From contig NZ_FNJA01000014.1 of NCBI RefSeq assembly GCF_900104385.1, positions 1-46,520 of the forward strand: DNA of 46,520 nucleotides. The letters run 5' to 3'. The position numbers and the translations under genes are program-made. This document shows, piece by piece, positions 6,288 to 14,501 of the stretch; the stretch's first letter is position 1, and each line of letters starts with the position of its first letter. The stretch is from Rhodoferax sp. OV413. GTDB taxonomy: Bacteria; Pseudomonadota; Gammaproteobacteria; Burkholderiales; Burkholderiaceae_C. Below the pieces are notes generated by a model. That model saw only the letters and a list, made by a program, of their open reading frames with translations, was not told the origin of the DNA and did not search any database.

Positions 6288-6977
6288 ATGGAAGAAGAGT
6301 CCAAAGCAATTCAGGAAGTGGCCAAGGCTACGGGTAAAGGCATAGATGCGGTTCGCGAAGCCGGGGGCTTCATTGCCCGCTATGTTGCAGGTCCCCTCGA
6401 GGAAGGGGTCGGCATCTTGAGCGATCGGCTGAAGTACGTGCGATGGGAACGTCAGGTGCGACTGATGCAGCGTGCGGACCAATTTCTGCGTGAGGCCGGA
6501 CTTGAAGCTCCGTCCCGCGCCGTGCCCTTGAAGATTGCTATTCCTCTTCTACAAGCGGCGACCATCGAGGACGACGACTCGCTTCAGGATCTGTTCGCCG
6601 CGCTCCTTGTCAACGCGGCGAATGCAGCTTCAGGTGTGGAGGTTCATCGATCGTTCATCGAGATTCTCAGTCAAATTACACCTTTGGAAGCCCGCATACT
6701 CAACGTGATTTACTCTCTTCCTTTTGATGAGGCGAGGCACGCTGGCATCATCACGGATGCCCTGCCGGATAGCGTGCGTATTCTGGCCGAGAAGGAAGAT
6801 GCCACGCAACAGCCATCTGATGAGATTGCCCTTGCCCTCGGGAACCTAGTACGCGTTGGGTGCGTGAAGGTGCCAGGTACCTGGGGTGGCGGCGAGACGT
6901 TTTCATCGGTGAACCCGACGTTGCTCGGGCGAGAGTTCGTTCGGGCTTGCACTACACGGCAGAGAAAAACCCAATGA
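6288..6977 (+). CDS. Abi-alpha / DUF4393 domain protein, 229 aa (abortive-infection candidate)
   Basis: The ATG at 6288 (MEEESKAIQEVAKATGKGID) has an AAGGGG Shine-Dalgarno at 6278-6283. The longer frame from 6150 reads through the leader and is not preferred. The N-terminal 50 residues carry a KAIQEVAKATGKGIDAVREA stretch and GGFIARYVAGPLEEGVGILSD, then a helical region with R-Q-V-R-L-M-Q-R-A and EAPSRAVPLKIAIPLLQAA, and a DDDSLQDLFAALLVNAANA segment. This order is typical of DUF4393 (Abi_alpha), whose founding members are linked to abortive phage infection in lactococci; the mechanism is unknown. The gene sits alone in a cassette with attC sites on both sides. The family call is fairly sure; a defence role here is inferred. 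Confidence 0.75.
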   Translation: MEEESKAIQEVAKATGKGIDAVREAGGFIARYVAGPLEEGVGILSDRLKYVRWERQVRLMQRADQFLREAGLEAPSRAVPLKIAIPLLQAATIEDDDSLQDLFAALLVNAANAASGVEVHRSFIEILSQITPLEARILNVIYSLPFDEARHAGIITDALPDSVRILAEKEDATQQPSDEIALALGNLVRVGCVKVPGTWGGGETFSSVNPTLLGREFVRACTTRQRKTQ

Positions 6978-7080
6978 AAGTTGGAAGCCACGCGCCGCGG
7001 CCGAACAGGTCGATCGACACGGACGTTCTTTCGGCCGGCTTCGTCGGCCTACGGTCCGCCAGTCATCTCCAACGTTGGGC
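6969..7080 (+). repeat. attC integron recombination site 5
   Basis: Left core ACCCAAT (6969-6975, one mismatch, overlapping the stop of the Abi-alpha gene) and right core GTTGGGC (7074-7080), which are complementary to each other in sense. It is 112 bp long, with GGCCGGCTTCGTCGGCC-like pairing inside. Confidence 0.7.
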
Positions 7081-7107
7081 CAATTTCTCTAAACAAAATT
7101 GAACGCT

Positions 7108-7494
7108 ATGACTCCAAAAGAAAAACGTGGTCGCTTTTACGTCGCGGCATTCATCGCAATTATCGTGCTCTTTGATCTTTGTACAAAAGGCCTCTTGCTC
7201 TTGGGCGGAACCATGCGTTGGAGTCAGCTTGGTGGAACCATCGTTACCGTGGTTACTTGCTGGTTTTTTTGGCGCGGTTCAAAATTCGCGCATGGCTTCC
7301 TCACTATTTGTATCGTGGCGGCAATCGCGCTGGTTCAATTTGGATTCCCGCCTGTCCCAACTTTTGTCCTTGCTATAGCCTTCACCTTACTTGGCTTGCT
7401 GTTGCTAATTCTCGCAGCTCCGGCCACTAGGCAGTTCACTGCCTTCCAAAGGTCGAATAAGCAAGCCCAACCATCCATTCCGGCGGACGCCTGA
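7108..7494 (+). CDS. Small membrane protein, 128 aa
   Basis: The ATG at 7108 (MTPKEKRGRFYVAAFIAIIV) is likely; an in-frame TTG at 7099 would add three residues. Four hydrophobic segments are visible at about residues 11-34, 37-55, 62-80 and 84-106, and the C-terminus is short and hydrophilic. The arrangement suggests a compact four-helix integral membrane protein of unknown role. It starts 27 bases after attC 5, and its last 30 bases overlap attC 6, so it is the only gene of its cassette. Confidence 0.65.
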   Translation: MTPKEKRGRFYVAAFIAIIVLFDLCTKGLLLLGGTMRWSQLGGTIVTVVTCWFFWRGSKFAHGFLTICIVAAIALVQFGFPPVPTFVLAIAFTLLGLLLLILAAPATRQFTAFQRSNKQAQPSIPADA

Positions 7495-7522
7495 CGGCGC
7501 CGCTGAACAACGCACGTTGAGC
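7465..7522 (+). repeat. attC integron recombination site 6 (short)
   Basis: Left core GCCCAAC (7465-7471) matches RYYYAAC exactly, and right core GTTGAGC (7516-7522) matches GTTRRRY. At 58 bp it is near the minimum length. A GC-rich interior (CGGCGG...GGCGCCGC) can pair. The site overlaps the 3' end of the 128-aa gene. Confidence 0.6.
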
Positions 7523-7524
7523 AT

Positions 7525-7561
7525 CCGCTTTCTCAAACAGTCACTGACTGGTATTGGCCGA
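7525..7561 (+). repeat. 37-bp direct repeat, copy 2 (follows attC 6)
   Basis: Identical to 5915-5951 and placed at the same distance from a GTTGAGC core. After 7561 the two cassettes diverge. Confidence 0.85.
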
Positions 7562-7643
7562 ATCCTGGCATCGTATCAGGTGGCTCGGGGGCCCGAGCCG
7601 ACGTCAGCTGCGATGGATTGGGTTCCCAGAGACTGACGTTGCA

Positions 7644-8069
7644 CTACCTCTCGGCGATAAGATGTGGCGCATGGAAGGTGAGAGCGACAGATTCGCCAGT
7701 GACGAGCAAGCGATTGCTTCCAAAGTCTTGGTCGCAAGAATTCTCTTCGTCGACTTCGCGCGATTGACCAAAAAAGATACGAAGAACGCCATGTTTGACG
7801 TTCGCCTCCACCCCACCAAATCTGGTCGAAAAGGGGAAGGTAGAGGTTTCGTCAACCCACTGCTGAACGCCGATGACTTCGCCTTGGTGATTTCTCAACC
7901 AGTCGTAAAAGCCCAACCAATCTCCTGCTCCGGAATCAAGATAGTCGGCTTCACCCAGGCGAATGCTTGGTGCAACCGCCTCAGCCGCGGTCAGTTTCAT
8001 CACCCTAGGCGCGTCATGCTGATAAAGGACAACGGCCAAGAATTCCGAAGAAACATCGATATTGTTCAT
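7644..8069 (-). CDS. Hypothetical protein, 141 aa
   Basis: Starts MNNIDVSSEFLAVVLYQHDA at an ATG at 8069. It is soluble and acidic, with no signal peptide or membrane helix. Distinct stretches are LGEADYLDSGAGDWLGFYDWLRNHQ (about residues 38-62) and GVLRIFFGQSREVDE. The gene is read against the direction of the attC sites, inside the unit that follows attC 6, with a boundary motif about 50 bases upstream of its start (8121-8139). An unusual but known situation is a cassette gene in reverse orientation. I do not recognise the family. Confidence 0.55.
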   Translation of the reverse strand: MNNIDVSSEFLAVVLYQHDAPRVMKLTAAEAVAPSIRLGEADYLDSGAGDWLGFYDWLRNHQGEVIGVQQWVDETSTFPFSTRFGGVEANVKHGVLRIFFGQSREVDEENSCDQDFGSNRLLVTGESVALTFHAPHLIAER

Positions 8070-8120
8070 GTGATTGGACCCGTCTCGACCGCGGAGCTAG
8101 TTCGATACCTGACCGTCGTG

Positions 8121-8139
8121 AACGTCCGCACTTGGCCGA
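8121..8139. repeat. 19-bp gene-boundary motif, copy 6
   Basis: AACGTCCGCACTTGGCCGA. It marks the right end of the small-gene array. From here to 8276 I see no gene, only a GC-rich spacer. Confidence 0.5.
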
Positions 8140-8276
8140 TAGTACCTATTCGCCAAACACATGCCAACGGCAGCAACCAGCCTGAAGCGGCCGTCGGCAG
8201 GGTCGACTCTGCAGCGGTTGCAGGTGCTCGAGACTCGGGGCCGAAGGACATCGTACAGGGCAACTAGGCTGTCGCC

Positions 8277-8390
8277 TCGATCGACCGCGGCACGCAGCAG
8301 AACGCTGCGTTGGTCAAGGAAAGGTCCACGGCCGCGCTGATCAAGGCGATCGCCCGGTTCAAGGTGCGGGACGGGCTGATGGCGGCCTGA
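8277..8390 (+). pseudogene. C-terminal remnant of a methyl-accepting chemotaxis protein
   Basis: Reading 8277-8390 gives 37 codons plus a stop, beginning SIDRGTQQNAALVKERSTAA and ending IARFKVRDGLMAA. The T-Q-Q-N-A-A-L-V-x-E block followed by an alanine-rich helix and a FKV-type end is the conserved tail of chemoreceptor signalling domains in beta-proteobacteria. No start codon or upstream domain is present, so this is a scar of a larger gene cut by a rearrangement, just before the lipoprotein operon. Confidence 0.75.
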
Positions 8391-8497
8391 CTGACTCTCC
8401 ACAAATTGGGCGCCTCATCAATTTGGAGGATGCCAGCCTGGCCGCTTCACCTTACATTGGAATCGGCACGACGACACTCGTTGCGGAGTACGACGAC

Positions 8498-10162
8498 ATG
8501 CGCCAGAGAGATCAACAGAAACGCGCGAGGGGATGGGCACCGCGGCTGCTGGCCGTGTCGCTGACATTGGCCGGCAGCGGCTGCGCGGAGTTCAGTCCGC
8601 AGGTGGCGGACCAGCGCCCGACCTATGGTTTCACCTCGCGGGCCGCCAGCTCGGTCGATGGCGACGGCTTCTATGGTGAACTCTGCGGCAAAGGTGCCGC
8701 GGGCCCGACCGCCAGCGGCACCCGCAAAGGCGGCGTCGATTGCCCCGTCTTCTACGGTTTGATGCCCGCGGCGCTGGACGACGCCGACGCCGCCCGGCTG
8801 CGGTTGCTCAAGGTCGAGCTCAACGAATCCGGCGCGCCCTGGTTGGCGACCGCCGTGGGACTGCCGCTCGGTGCCTACGCACTGTACCGTGGGATCTTCG
8901 GGCTCGGCGACGGCGCCCGGCGGGAGATCGCGAAGCTCGGCTTGGCTGGCGCCGCCACCTACAGTTGGCTCAGCGCGCGCGAATCGCGACCGCGCCAGAC
9001 CGCGCGCCAGGCGGCGATTGAGGCCCTTAGCTGCGCCATGTATGGCGCCAGCGCCCGCTACCTCTACGAGCGCGACCAGATCGTCGGCACTAGCACGGCA
9101 GGTGGCAAGCCACCTTTTATGAAGCAGAAGGATGGCTCGCTCAGCCTCTCCGATGCCCAGGCCGAGGTCCGAGACAAGGCAACCGGCCTGCGCACCGCGC
9201 TCTCCGACCTGCGGAGGGAGATTGAGAAGCAGCCCGCGTCCTCGCAGCGCACGGGCAGCTACAGGAACGGCTGCGACGCCGGCAGCTCCACGACGGCCTG
9301 CCAACTGCGAGGTCAGGGCAAGGCGCCGGTGGTCGTGGAGGAGAACGCCGAACTCAAGGCCGCGAACGCGCTGGCCAAGGACGCGGACGCTCAGCTCTTG
9401 GCCGTCGGCCTACAACTCCTCGTCGCCAGCGCCCTGCGCGATCGCATAGACAAAGCGCCCTTCGAGCTGCTGCACGCTGTTAAGCGCATCGAGGACGCTG
9501 GCAACAAGGCGGTGCTTGCTACCGAGGCCGACGTGGCGACGTTACGCGCTACCGTCGGCAATCTGAAGCTAGGCACACAGGGGCTGTCAGCCGTCTTGGC
9601 ACAGGCCGCCGCCACGCCGGCCTCGGGGAGCTCGACCACAGACACCGCCTTCAAGGCGACCTCGCGCATCGGGGCGACGAGCACCTCCGGCGGTGCGGCG
9701 CGCGATCTCAAGCCCCCCGCCCTGGCGCCGCAGACGGACGCCGTGCGCAACGCATCACTGAAGCTGCTGGCGGCAATGGACGATCTCAAGGCGCACACCA
9801 ACGCCGACTTTGAGCGCGCCAAGCTCGTCCAGGACGAAGGCAACTGCCAGTTCGTAACGCCGGGCGTGAAGCTCGTGGTCGATCCCGCCGGCACGCTCAC
9901 CGTGGAGCCCGGCAGCGCGGTACGGCTGAGCGCGCTGGGCGGCACCAGCCTGCCAACGGTGGCGCTGACCGGCAACACCAGCCTCAAGACGAGTGATGTC
10001 CTGCGCATCGAGTCAGACAGCGCCACCGGCCGTCAGAGCATCGGAGTAGTGGTGACGCCGGACGCCAAGCTCACCGATCAGGATCTGCGGCTGGTGTTCC
10101 GCAACGAGGGTCTCATCGAGGTTCGTGATGTCCATATCCGCAAGTCAGGAGCCAAGAAGTGA
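8498..10162 (+). CDS. Large lipoprotein of unknown function, 554 aa (first gene of envelope operon)
   Basis: The ATG at 8498 is preferred: GGAG at 8484-8487 fits a ribosome binding site, and the N-terminus (MRQRDQQKRARGWAPRLLAV) leads to a lipobox L-A-G-S-G-C with Cys29 as the lipidated residue. Asp is not at +2, so outer-membrane sorting is possible. A weakly hydrophobic segment (WLATAVGLPLGAYALYRGIF) lies at about residues 115-134. Helical, coiled-coil-prone stretches follow (about 205-240 and 325-380), and the C-terminal 90 residues look beta-rich, with VKLVVDPAGTLTVEPGSAVR. Several cysteines could form disulphides. The stop overlaps the GTG start of the protease gene (ATG-free 4-bp overlap), so the three genes are one translationally coupled operon. 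No family recognised. Confidence 0.75.
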   Translation: MRQRDQQKRARGWAPRLLAVSLTLAGSGCAEFSPQVADQRPTYGFTSRAASSVDGDGFYGELCGKGAAGPTASGTRKGGVDCPVFYGLMPAALDDADAARLRLLKVELNESGAPWLATAVGLPLGAYALYRGIFGLGDGARREIAKLGLAGAATYSWLSARESRPRQTARQAAIEALSCAMYGASARYLYERDQIVGTSTAGGKPPFMKQKDGSLSLSDAQAEVRDKATGLRTALSDLRREIEKQPASSQRTGSYRNGCDAGSSTTACQLRGQGKAPVVVEENAELKAANALAKDADAQLLAVGLQLLVASALRDRIDKAPFELLHAVKRIEDAGNKAVLATEADVATLRATVGNLKLGTQGLSAVLAQAAATPASGSSTTDTAFKATSRIGATSTSGGAARDLKPPALAPQTDAVRNASLKLLAAMDDLKAHTNADFERAKLVQDEGNCQFVTPGVKLVVDPAGTLTVEPGSAVRLSALGGTSLPTVALTGNTSLKTSDVLRIESDSATGRQSIGVVVTPDAKLTDQDLRLVFRNEGLIEVRDVHIRKSGAKK

Positions 10163-11643
10163 GCGCGGCGCACGACTGGGCACGCCGAATCTTCCGAGCC
10201 CTAGGCGCTCCATTGCGCCTAGGCGAGCCGGGCATCGGCGCGTTCGAATGGCTGCGACCCGAGACGATCGACGGCCTCGGTTTGGATCTGGACGGCATTG
10301 AGCCGTGCATCGTCGTTCATGTCGCCACAGGTACCCCGCTCGGGCTGGTGCCAAGTTGGCTCGACACGCCGCATGGCCGGCTCGCGCTCGCGCCACGCCG
10401 GGTGCCGAGGCCGCGACTGCAGTGCGCGAGCCTCTACATTGACCCGCCCTCCGGCGCCCCACGAGTGTTCGGCACCGCCGGCTTCCTCGCCAACGATGCT
10501 TACGCGCCGGGCGCGGACTACCTAGTCACCGCCGGTCATGTGCTCAGCACCGACACCCGGGCGGCCTTCGACGATCCTGTGACCATCGACGCCGACTCGG
10601 GACGCCTGATCATCAACCGGGCCTACCTTTCCGAGACCGCGACTCCCGTGTTTGGCGTGCCGCCAGCTGGCATCGCCGGACCGTTCCCGGTTGACGCGGG
10701 CCTGGTGCGGTTAAGCCCCGGTGACTGGCGTGCGTTGATCGACCGCGTGCCCGAGTTGTTGCCCGCCGCCATCGCCGATCCCCCCGCAGTGGACGCGCCG
10801 CTACGCGTAGCGCTGCCCGGCGGTCGCTCGCTGACAGGCCATGCAATGCGCGAGGAATCGGTCCTCCAGCTCGACTTCGAGCAGGTGAATCCCGACGGCA
10901 GCCGATTCGAGGTGACGCTGCGCATCGACGAACTACGCTCGGCGCGGCTGGACCAGCGCTCCGAGGATGGAGACAGTGGCGCCTCGGTTCGCGACGCGAA
11001 TGACGCGTTAATCGGCATCCACAGCGCCTACCGCGACATCGACGACGCCAGCGTGGGCAATGCCCTGTACTCACCGATACGGCCCATCCTCGACCACTTC
11101 GGTATCGTCGCCCTGACGCAGGCCTCCCGCAACGCACCGCTGCCCACGCGCATACGGCCGGCGCTGAAAGCCGCCCAGGCACGGCCCGCGGTCGTTGCGC
11201 CGCCCGCCGCGCCGCCATCGCTGCGCCCTAGCGATGACGAGGTTGTCGACACCCTGGCGCGCACGCTCTGGGCCGAGGCCCGCGGCGAGGGCGACGAGGG
11301 CATGGCCGCGGTCGCCTGCGTGATCCTCAACCGCGTCGCCGCACCGCGCTGGTGGGGCCGCACCATCGTCGAGGTATGCCGTAAGCCGTCGCAGTTCAGT
11401 TGCTGGGACGAGGGAACTGCCTCGCGCGCCGCCTTGATGCGCGTGACCAGCGCCGATCCCTACTTCGTCCGCGCGACGGCGATCGCGCGCAACGCCGCCG
11501 GAGGCGGCCTGGCCGACTTCACCCACGGCGCCCTGCATTACCACGCAATCGAGGTCCTGCCGCGCTGGGCCCGCGGCCACGTTCCCTGCTACACGCTGGG
11601 CCGGCACGTCTTCTACAACGATATCGAGCGGAGCGCATCTTGA
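10159..11643 (+). CDS. Trypsin-like protease fused to SleB-type cell-wall hydrolase, 494 aa
   Basis: The GTG start overlaps the preceding stop, with AGGAG 7 bases upstream. Residues about 100-310 form a chymotrypsin-fold serine protease: His127 in DYLVTAGHVL, Asp179 in FPVDAGLVRL, and nucleophile Ser273 in DGDSGASV, so the triad looks intact. After an Ala/Pro linker (about 320-350), residues 360-494 match the Hydrolase_2 (SleB/CwlJ) fold: LWAEARGEGDEGMAAVACVI with the catalytic Glu373, then NRV, SQFSCWD and a conserved C-terminal aromatic patch. That family includes cortex-lytic transglycosylases. No signal peptide is visible, which is odd for two extracellular-type enzymes; export might depend on the operon. 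I know of no standard protein with this fusion. The protein presumably cleaves a protein and then peptidoglycan, but substrates are unknown. Confidence 0.85.
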   Translation: MSAAHDWARRIFRALGAPLRLGEPGIGAFEWLRPETIDGLGLDLDGIEPCIVVHVATGTPLGLVPSWLDTPHGRLALAPRRVPRPRLQCASLYIDPPSGAPRVFGTAGFLANDAYAPGADYLVTAGHVLSTDTRAAFDDPVTIDADSGRLIINRAYLSETATPVFGVPPAGIAGPFPVDAGLVRLSPGDWRALIDRVPELLPAAIADPPAVDAPLRVALPGGRSLTGHAMREESVLQLDFEQVNPDGSRFEVTLRIDELRSARLDQRSEDGDSGASVRDANDALIGIHSAYRDIDDASVGNALYSPIRPILDHFGIVALTQASRNAPLPTRIRPALKAAQARPAVVAPPAAPPSLRPSDDEVVDTLARTLWAEARGEGDEGMAAVACVILNRVAAPRWWGRTIVEVCRKPSQFSCWDEGTASRAALMRVTSADPYFVRATAIARNAAGGGLADFTHGALHYHAIEVLPRWARGHVPCYTLGRHVFYNDIERSAS

Positions 11644-11651
11644 ACAACACG

Positions 11652-14336
11652 ATGATCGATGTCGCGCTGGGCATGGCGCTGCTCTATGCGGTGCTGAGCC
11701 TGTTCGTCACGACGATCCAGGAGTACGTCGTCAACTCCGGCATGCGCTGGCGCAGCCGGCACATGCGTAAGACGGTGCAGTCCGCCTTCGGCGAGAACCG
11801 GGCGCTGACCGATTCCTTCTTCGCGCACCCGCTGATCGTCTCGCTGGCCGATGGCAAGGGCGGACGCGCGCCCTCCTACATCCCCGATGACGTCTTCGCG
11901 AAGGTTTTTCTCGCGGTGCTCGGGCATGGCAACCATCCGAAGACGCTGGGACTGACGCCGGCCGGCTTCATGGCCAGCCTGCGACCCGGCGCGCTGATGG
12001 CGCCGGTGTTGCCCGCGAAAACCGCGGCGAGCACCGCGATCCGCGCGCCGGCCGGTGCCAGTGAATTCATCGCCTCGCTGCGGCTGGCCACTACCGACAG
12101 CGCCGGCCTGCGCGGCGGCGCCAATGGTACCGGCGACTGGCCGGCCTTCGAGGCCGACGTCGCGCGCTGGTTCGGCGACATCGGCGAACGCTCGCGCGGC
12201 TGGTTCAAGCGCTCGTCGCAGCGCTGGACCTTCGCGATCGCGCTACTGATCGCGGTCGGGCTCAACGTCGACTCGGTCATGATCGCCCGCACGCTGTGGG
12301 GTGATGCCGAGCTGCGCAAGCAACTAGCCGATGCCGCGGTCGTGGTGGACGGCGCGCGGCGCGCGGCGGAGTCCGGCGCGTCGGCGCCGCGCACGACGAC
12401 CACCAGCACGGACTCTCTGGCGGCGCGCTACACGCAGGTCGAGGATGGACTGCAGGCGCTGCTGGCGCGGCTCAAGGAGGAGGCCTTCCTGCAGGAGAAC
12501 AGCTTCTTCGCCGTGAGCTGCGAGGCGGCCGAGCCCGCGAGCTGCCAGGAGGCCGCCGTCGTCGGCGAGCACTGCCGGGGTGCCGGGCCGGCGCCCGCGG
12601 CGCCGACCTCCGCGGCAGATCCGGCGGTCGCGATCTGCACGGTCGTCGCGAAGCCGACGACGACCGGCAAGACCAAGCCGGCCACGCTGTCGCCCGCGAC
12701 GCTGTGGCTGGACCAGATCCATCGCCTCGGCCTGGAGATGGCAACTGGTCGCGCCGCCGCCACTACGCGCGGCGCGAAGCTGACACTCGACGCGAACCTG
12801 CAGGAGCGCGTCGCCCTGGTGCAGCGCTCGCTGGGCGCGATCGGATCGGACATGGCGCTGGTGCGCCTGAAGACGCCGGATCCGAAGGGTAAGGCCTCGC
12901 GGACCATGGACAGCCTGATCCAGGACGTGCAGACGCTGCATGCGCGCAGCGGCGAGCTGTTCCGCTTCGCTGCACCCGCGCCGGTCGACTTCGACCGCGC
13001 ACTGGCCGAATGCGCGCTGCAGTTTGCCAAGGGCAGCAGCCAGCTGGGCAGCTGCGTGCAGCGCCGCCAGGGCGAGCAGCCCTTCCAGTTGCCGCTGGGC
13101 TTCCAGTCCTCGGTCCTGGCCCGCCAGATGAGCGACGCCGAGCTGCGCCAGTGCTCGGCCGAAGCAGGCGGCTGTGGCACCTGGGCGCAGTTGTGGAACG
13201 CCGCGCTCAACGGCGCCATCCTCGGCTGGTTGATGACCGCGGTCGCACTAAGCCTTGGTGCGCCGTTTTGGTTCGACACGCTGGGTCGGCTGGTCAAGCT
13301 GCGGGCATCCGGCACGCCGACGTCGGACAAGGACGACGACAAGCGCTCCGGCGGCAAGGGTGACCCGCTGCCAGGCGGCAACGCACCACCGCCGCCACCG
13401 CCTTCAGGGACCTTACCCTCGACTGGCACGACCGACACCACGTCCAAGATCGAGGCTTCGCTCAGCGAGGAGGAGATTCGTAATGTCCAGCGCAAGCTGC
13501 AAACTCCCGCCACCGGTGTCTTCGACGACGCGACCCGCACGGCCATCGCGGCGCGGCGCGCGAAGCTCGACATGCCGCCCGGCGCCGAGCTCGACGGCAC
13601 GCTCTACGAGGCGATCGTCGAGCGCCGCTCGCCGTCGGTGAAGCCGCGGCCGGTGCTCAACCCGGGCGCCAGCGATCCACTGGTGTCGGACCTGCGCGAG
13701 CGACTGACGCAAATGCTGGGCATCCCCGCCCGCGCACAGGGCAGCGGCGAGGTCTACGACTCGGACCTGCGCGCCGCCGTGCGGCTGTTGCAAGGCCGCG
13801 CCGGGCTGGTGCCCGACGGCGTCGTCGGTGAGCAGACCTGGCGCGTGATCGACGCCGGCAATGGCACCGCCTGCACCGCAGACGCGTGGATGTCGCGCGC
13901 CATCTCACAGCTCGGCCTCGACGAGACCCGCGACAAGGACAAAGTGCGCCAGTTCCTCGCCGCGCTGAACCTCGGCCAACTCGACCCGGCCACCACGGCC
14001 TGGTGCGCGTGCTTTGTCGCCTGGACGATTCAGGACGTCGGCCCGCCGCCGCCAACCAACACGCCCGAGGGCGCCAAAAACTGGGTCGACTGGGGCCGCA
14101 GTGTCGACATCGACGCATCGCAGAATTGCTACGGTGCCGTGGTGCTCATCCGTGAGACACGGGTCCGCGCCAACGCGGCACCTCAGAACCACGTGGCCTT
14201 TCTTGTTGGCAAGACCGCTAGCGGCTGGGTGGTGCTCGGCGGAAACCAGGGCAACCAGGGCGAGATTTCAGTGACGCTGTTCCCCAGCGATGCCTACGAG
14301 GTGGTCCACGCGGGCATGCCCGGCTCCGCGGCCTAA
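11652..14336 (+). CDS. Membrane protein with peptidoglycan-binding and TIGR02594-like amidase domains, 894 aa
   Basis: Starts at ATG 11652 (MIDVALGMALLYAVLSLFVT) or at a TTG at 11640 that overlaps the previous stop. Helices are at about residues 3-23, 192-212 and 515-540. The first 220 residues resemble a widespread uncharacterised membrane family with a PSYIPxxxFA motif (about residues 74-83). The segment between helices 2 and 3 (about 215-510) is Cys-containing and presumably periplasmic. A Pro-rich linker (about 565-590) leads to two peptidoglycan-binding-like repeats (about 606-650 and 672-733) and a C-terminal CHAP/NlpC-like TIGR02594 domain (about 742-890) with Cys785 in TAWCACFVAW and His847 in NHVAFLVG. 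It probably anchors to the inner membrane and acts on the cell wall. This is the last gene of the three-gene operon. Confidence 0.8.
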   Translation: MIDVALGMALLYAVLSLFVTTIQEYVVNSGMRWRSRHMRKTVQSAFGENRALTDSFFAHPLIVSLADGKGGRAPSYIPDDVFAKVFLAVLGHGNHPKTLGLTPAGFMASLRPGALMAPVLPAKTAASTAIRAPAGASEFIASLRLATTDSAGLRGGANGTGDWPAFEADVARWFGDIGERSRGWFKRSSQRWTFAIALLIAVGLNVDSVMIARTLWGDAELRKQLADAAVVVDGARRAAESGASAPRTTTTSTDSLAARYTQVEDGLQALLARLKEEAFLQENSFFAVSCEAAEPASCQEAAVVGEHCRGAGPAPAAPTSAADPAVAICTVVAKPTTTGKTKPATLSPATLWLDQIHRLGLEMATGRAAATTRGAKLTLDANLQERVALVQRSLGAIGSDMALVRLKTPDPKGKASRTMDSLIQDVQTLHARSGELFRFAAPAPVDFDRALAECALQFAKGSSQLGSCVQRRQGEQPFQLPLGFQSSVLARQMSDAELRQCSAEAGGCGTWAQLWNAALNGAILGWLMTAVALSLGAPFWFDTLGRLVKLRASGTPTSDKDDDKRSGGKGDPLPGGNAPPPPPPSGTLPSTGTTDTTSKIEASLSEEEIRNVQRKLQTPATGVFDDATRTAIAARRAKLDMPPGAELDGTLYEAIVERRSPSVKPRPVLNPGASDPLVSDLRERLTQMLGIPARAQGSGEVYDSDLRAAVRLLQGRAGLVPDGVVGEQTWRVIDAGNGTACTADAWMSRAISQLGLDETRDKDKVRQFLAALNLGQLDPATTAWCACFVAWTIQDVGPPPPTNTPEGAKNWVDWGRSVDIDASQNCYGAVVLIRETRVRANAAPQNHVAFLVGKTASGWVVLGGNQGNQGEISVTLFPSDAYEVVHAGMPGSAA

Positions 14337-14501
14337 CGCAGCGCCACGGCAGGCTGAAGTGCTGCCGACACTCCCTCCGCCTTGATAGCCGCGCGTCACG
14401 CATCGGCACCGCCTCATCATGGTGCGTGACCGGGCACCGCGTCTCTTCGCCCTTGGCGAGTTGCGCCGCCGACAGGCCGATTGCCCTACTTATGAAACCG
14501 T

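Noticed and set aside
1735-8140. CRISPR array made of the repeated 19-, 37- and 38-bp sequences
   Set aside because: Copies are few, unevenly spaced, separated by whole genes, and no cas gene is present.
12428-13600. A 390-codon leftward open frame inside the large membrane-protein gene
   Set aside because: Its peptide is a low-complexity Ser/Arg-rich shadow, while the opposite strand carries membrane helices and peptidoglycan-binding domains.
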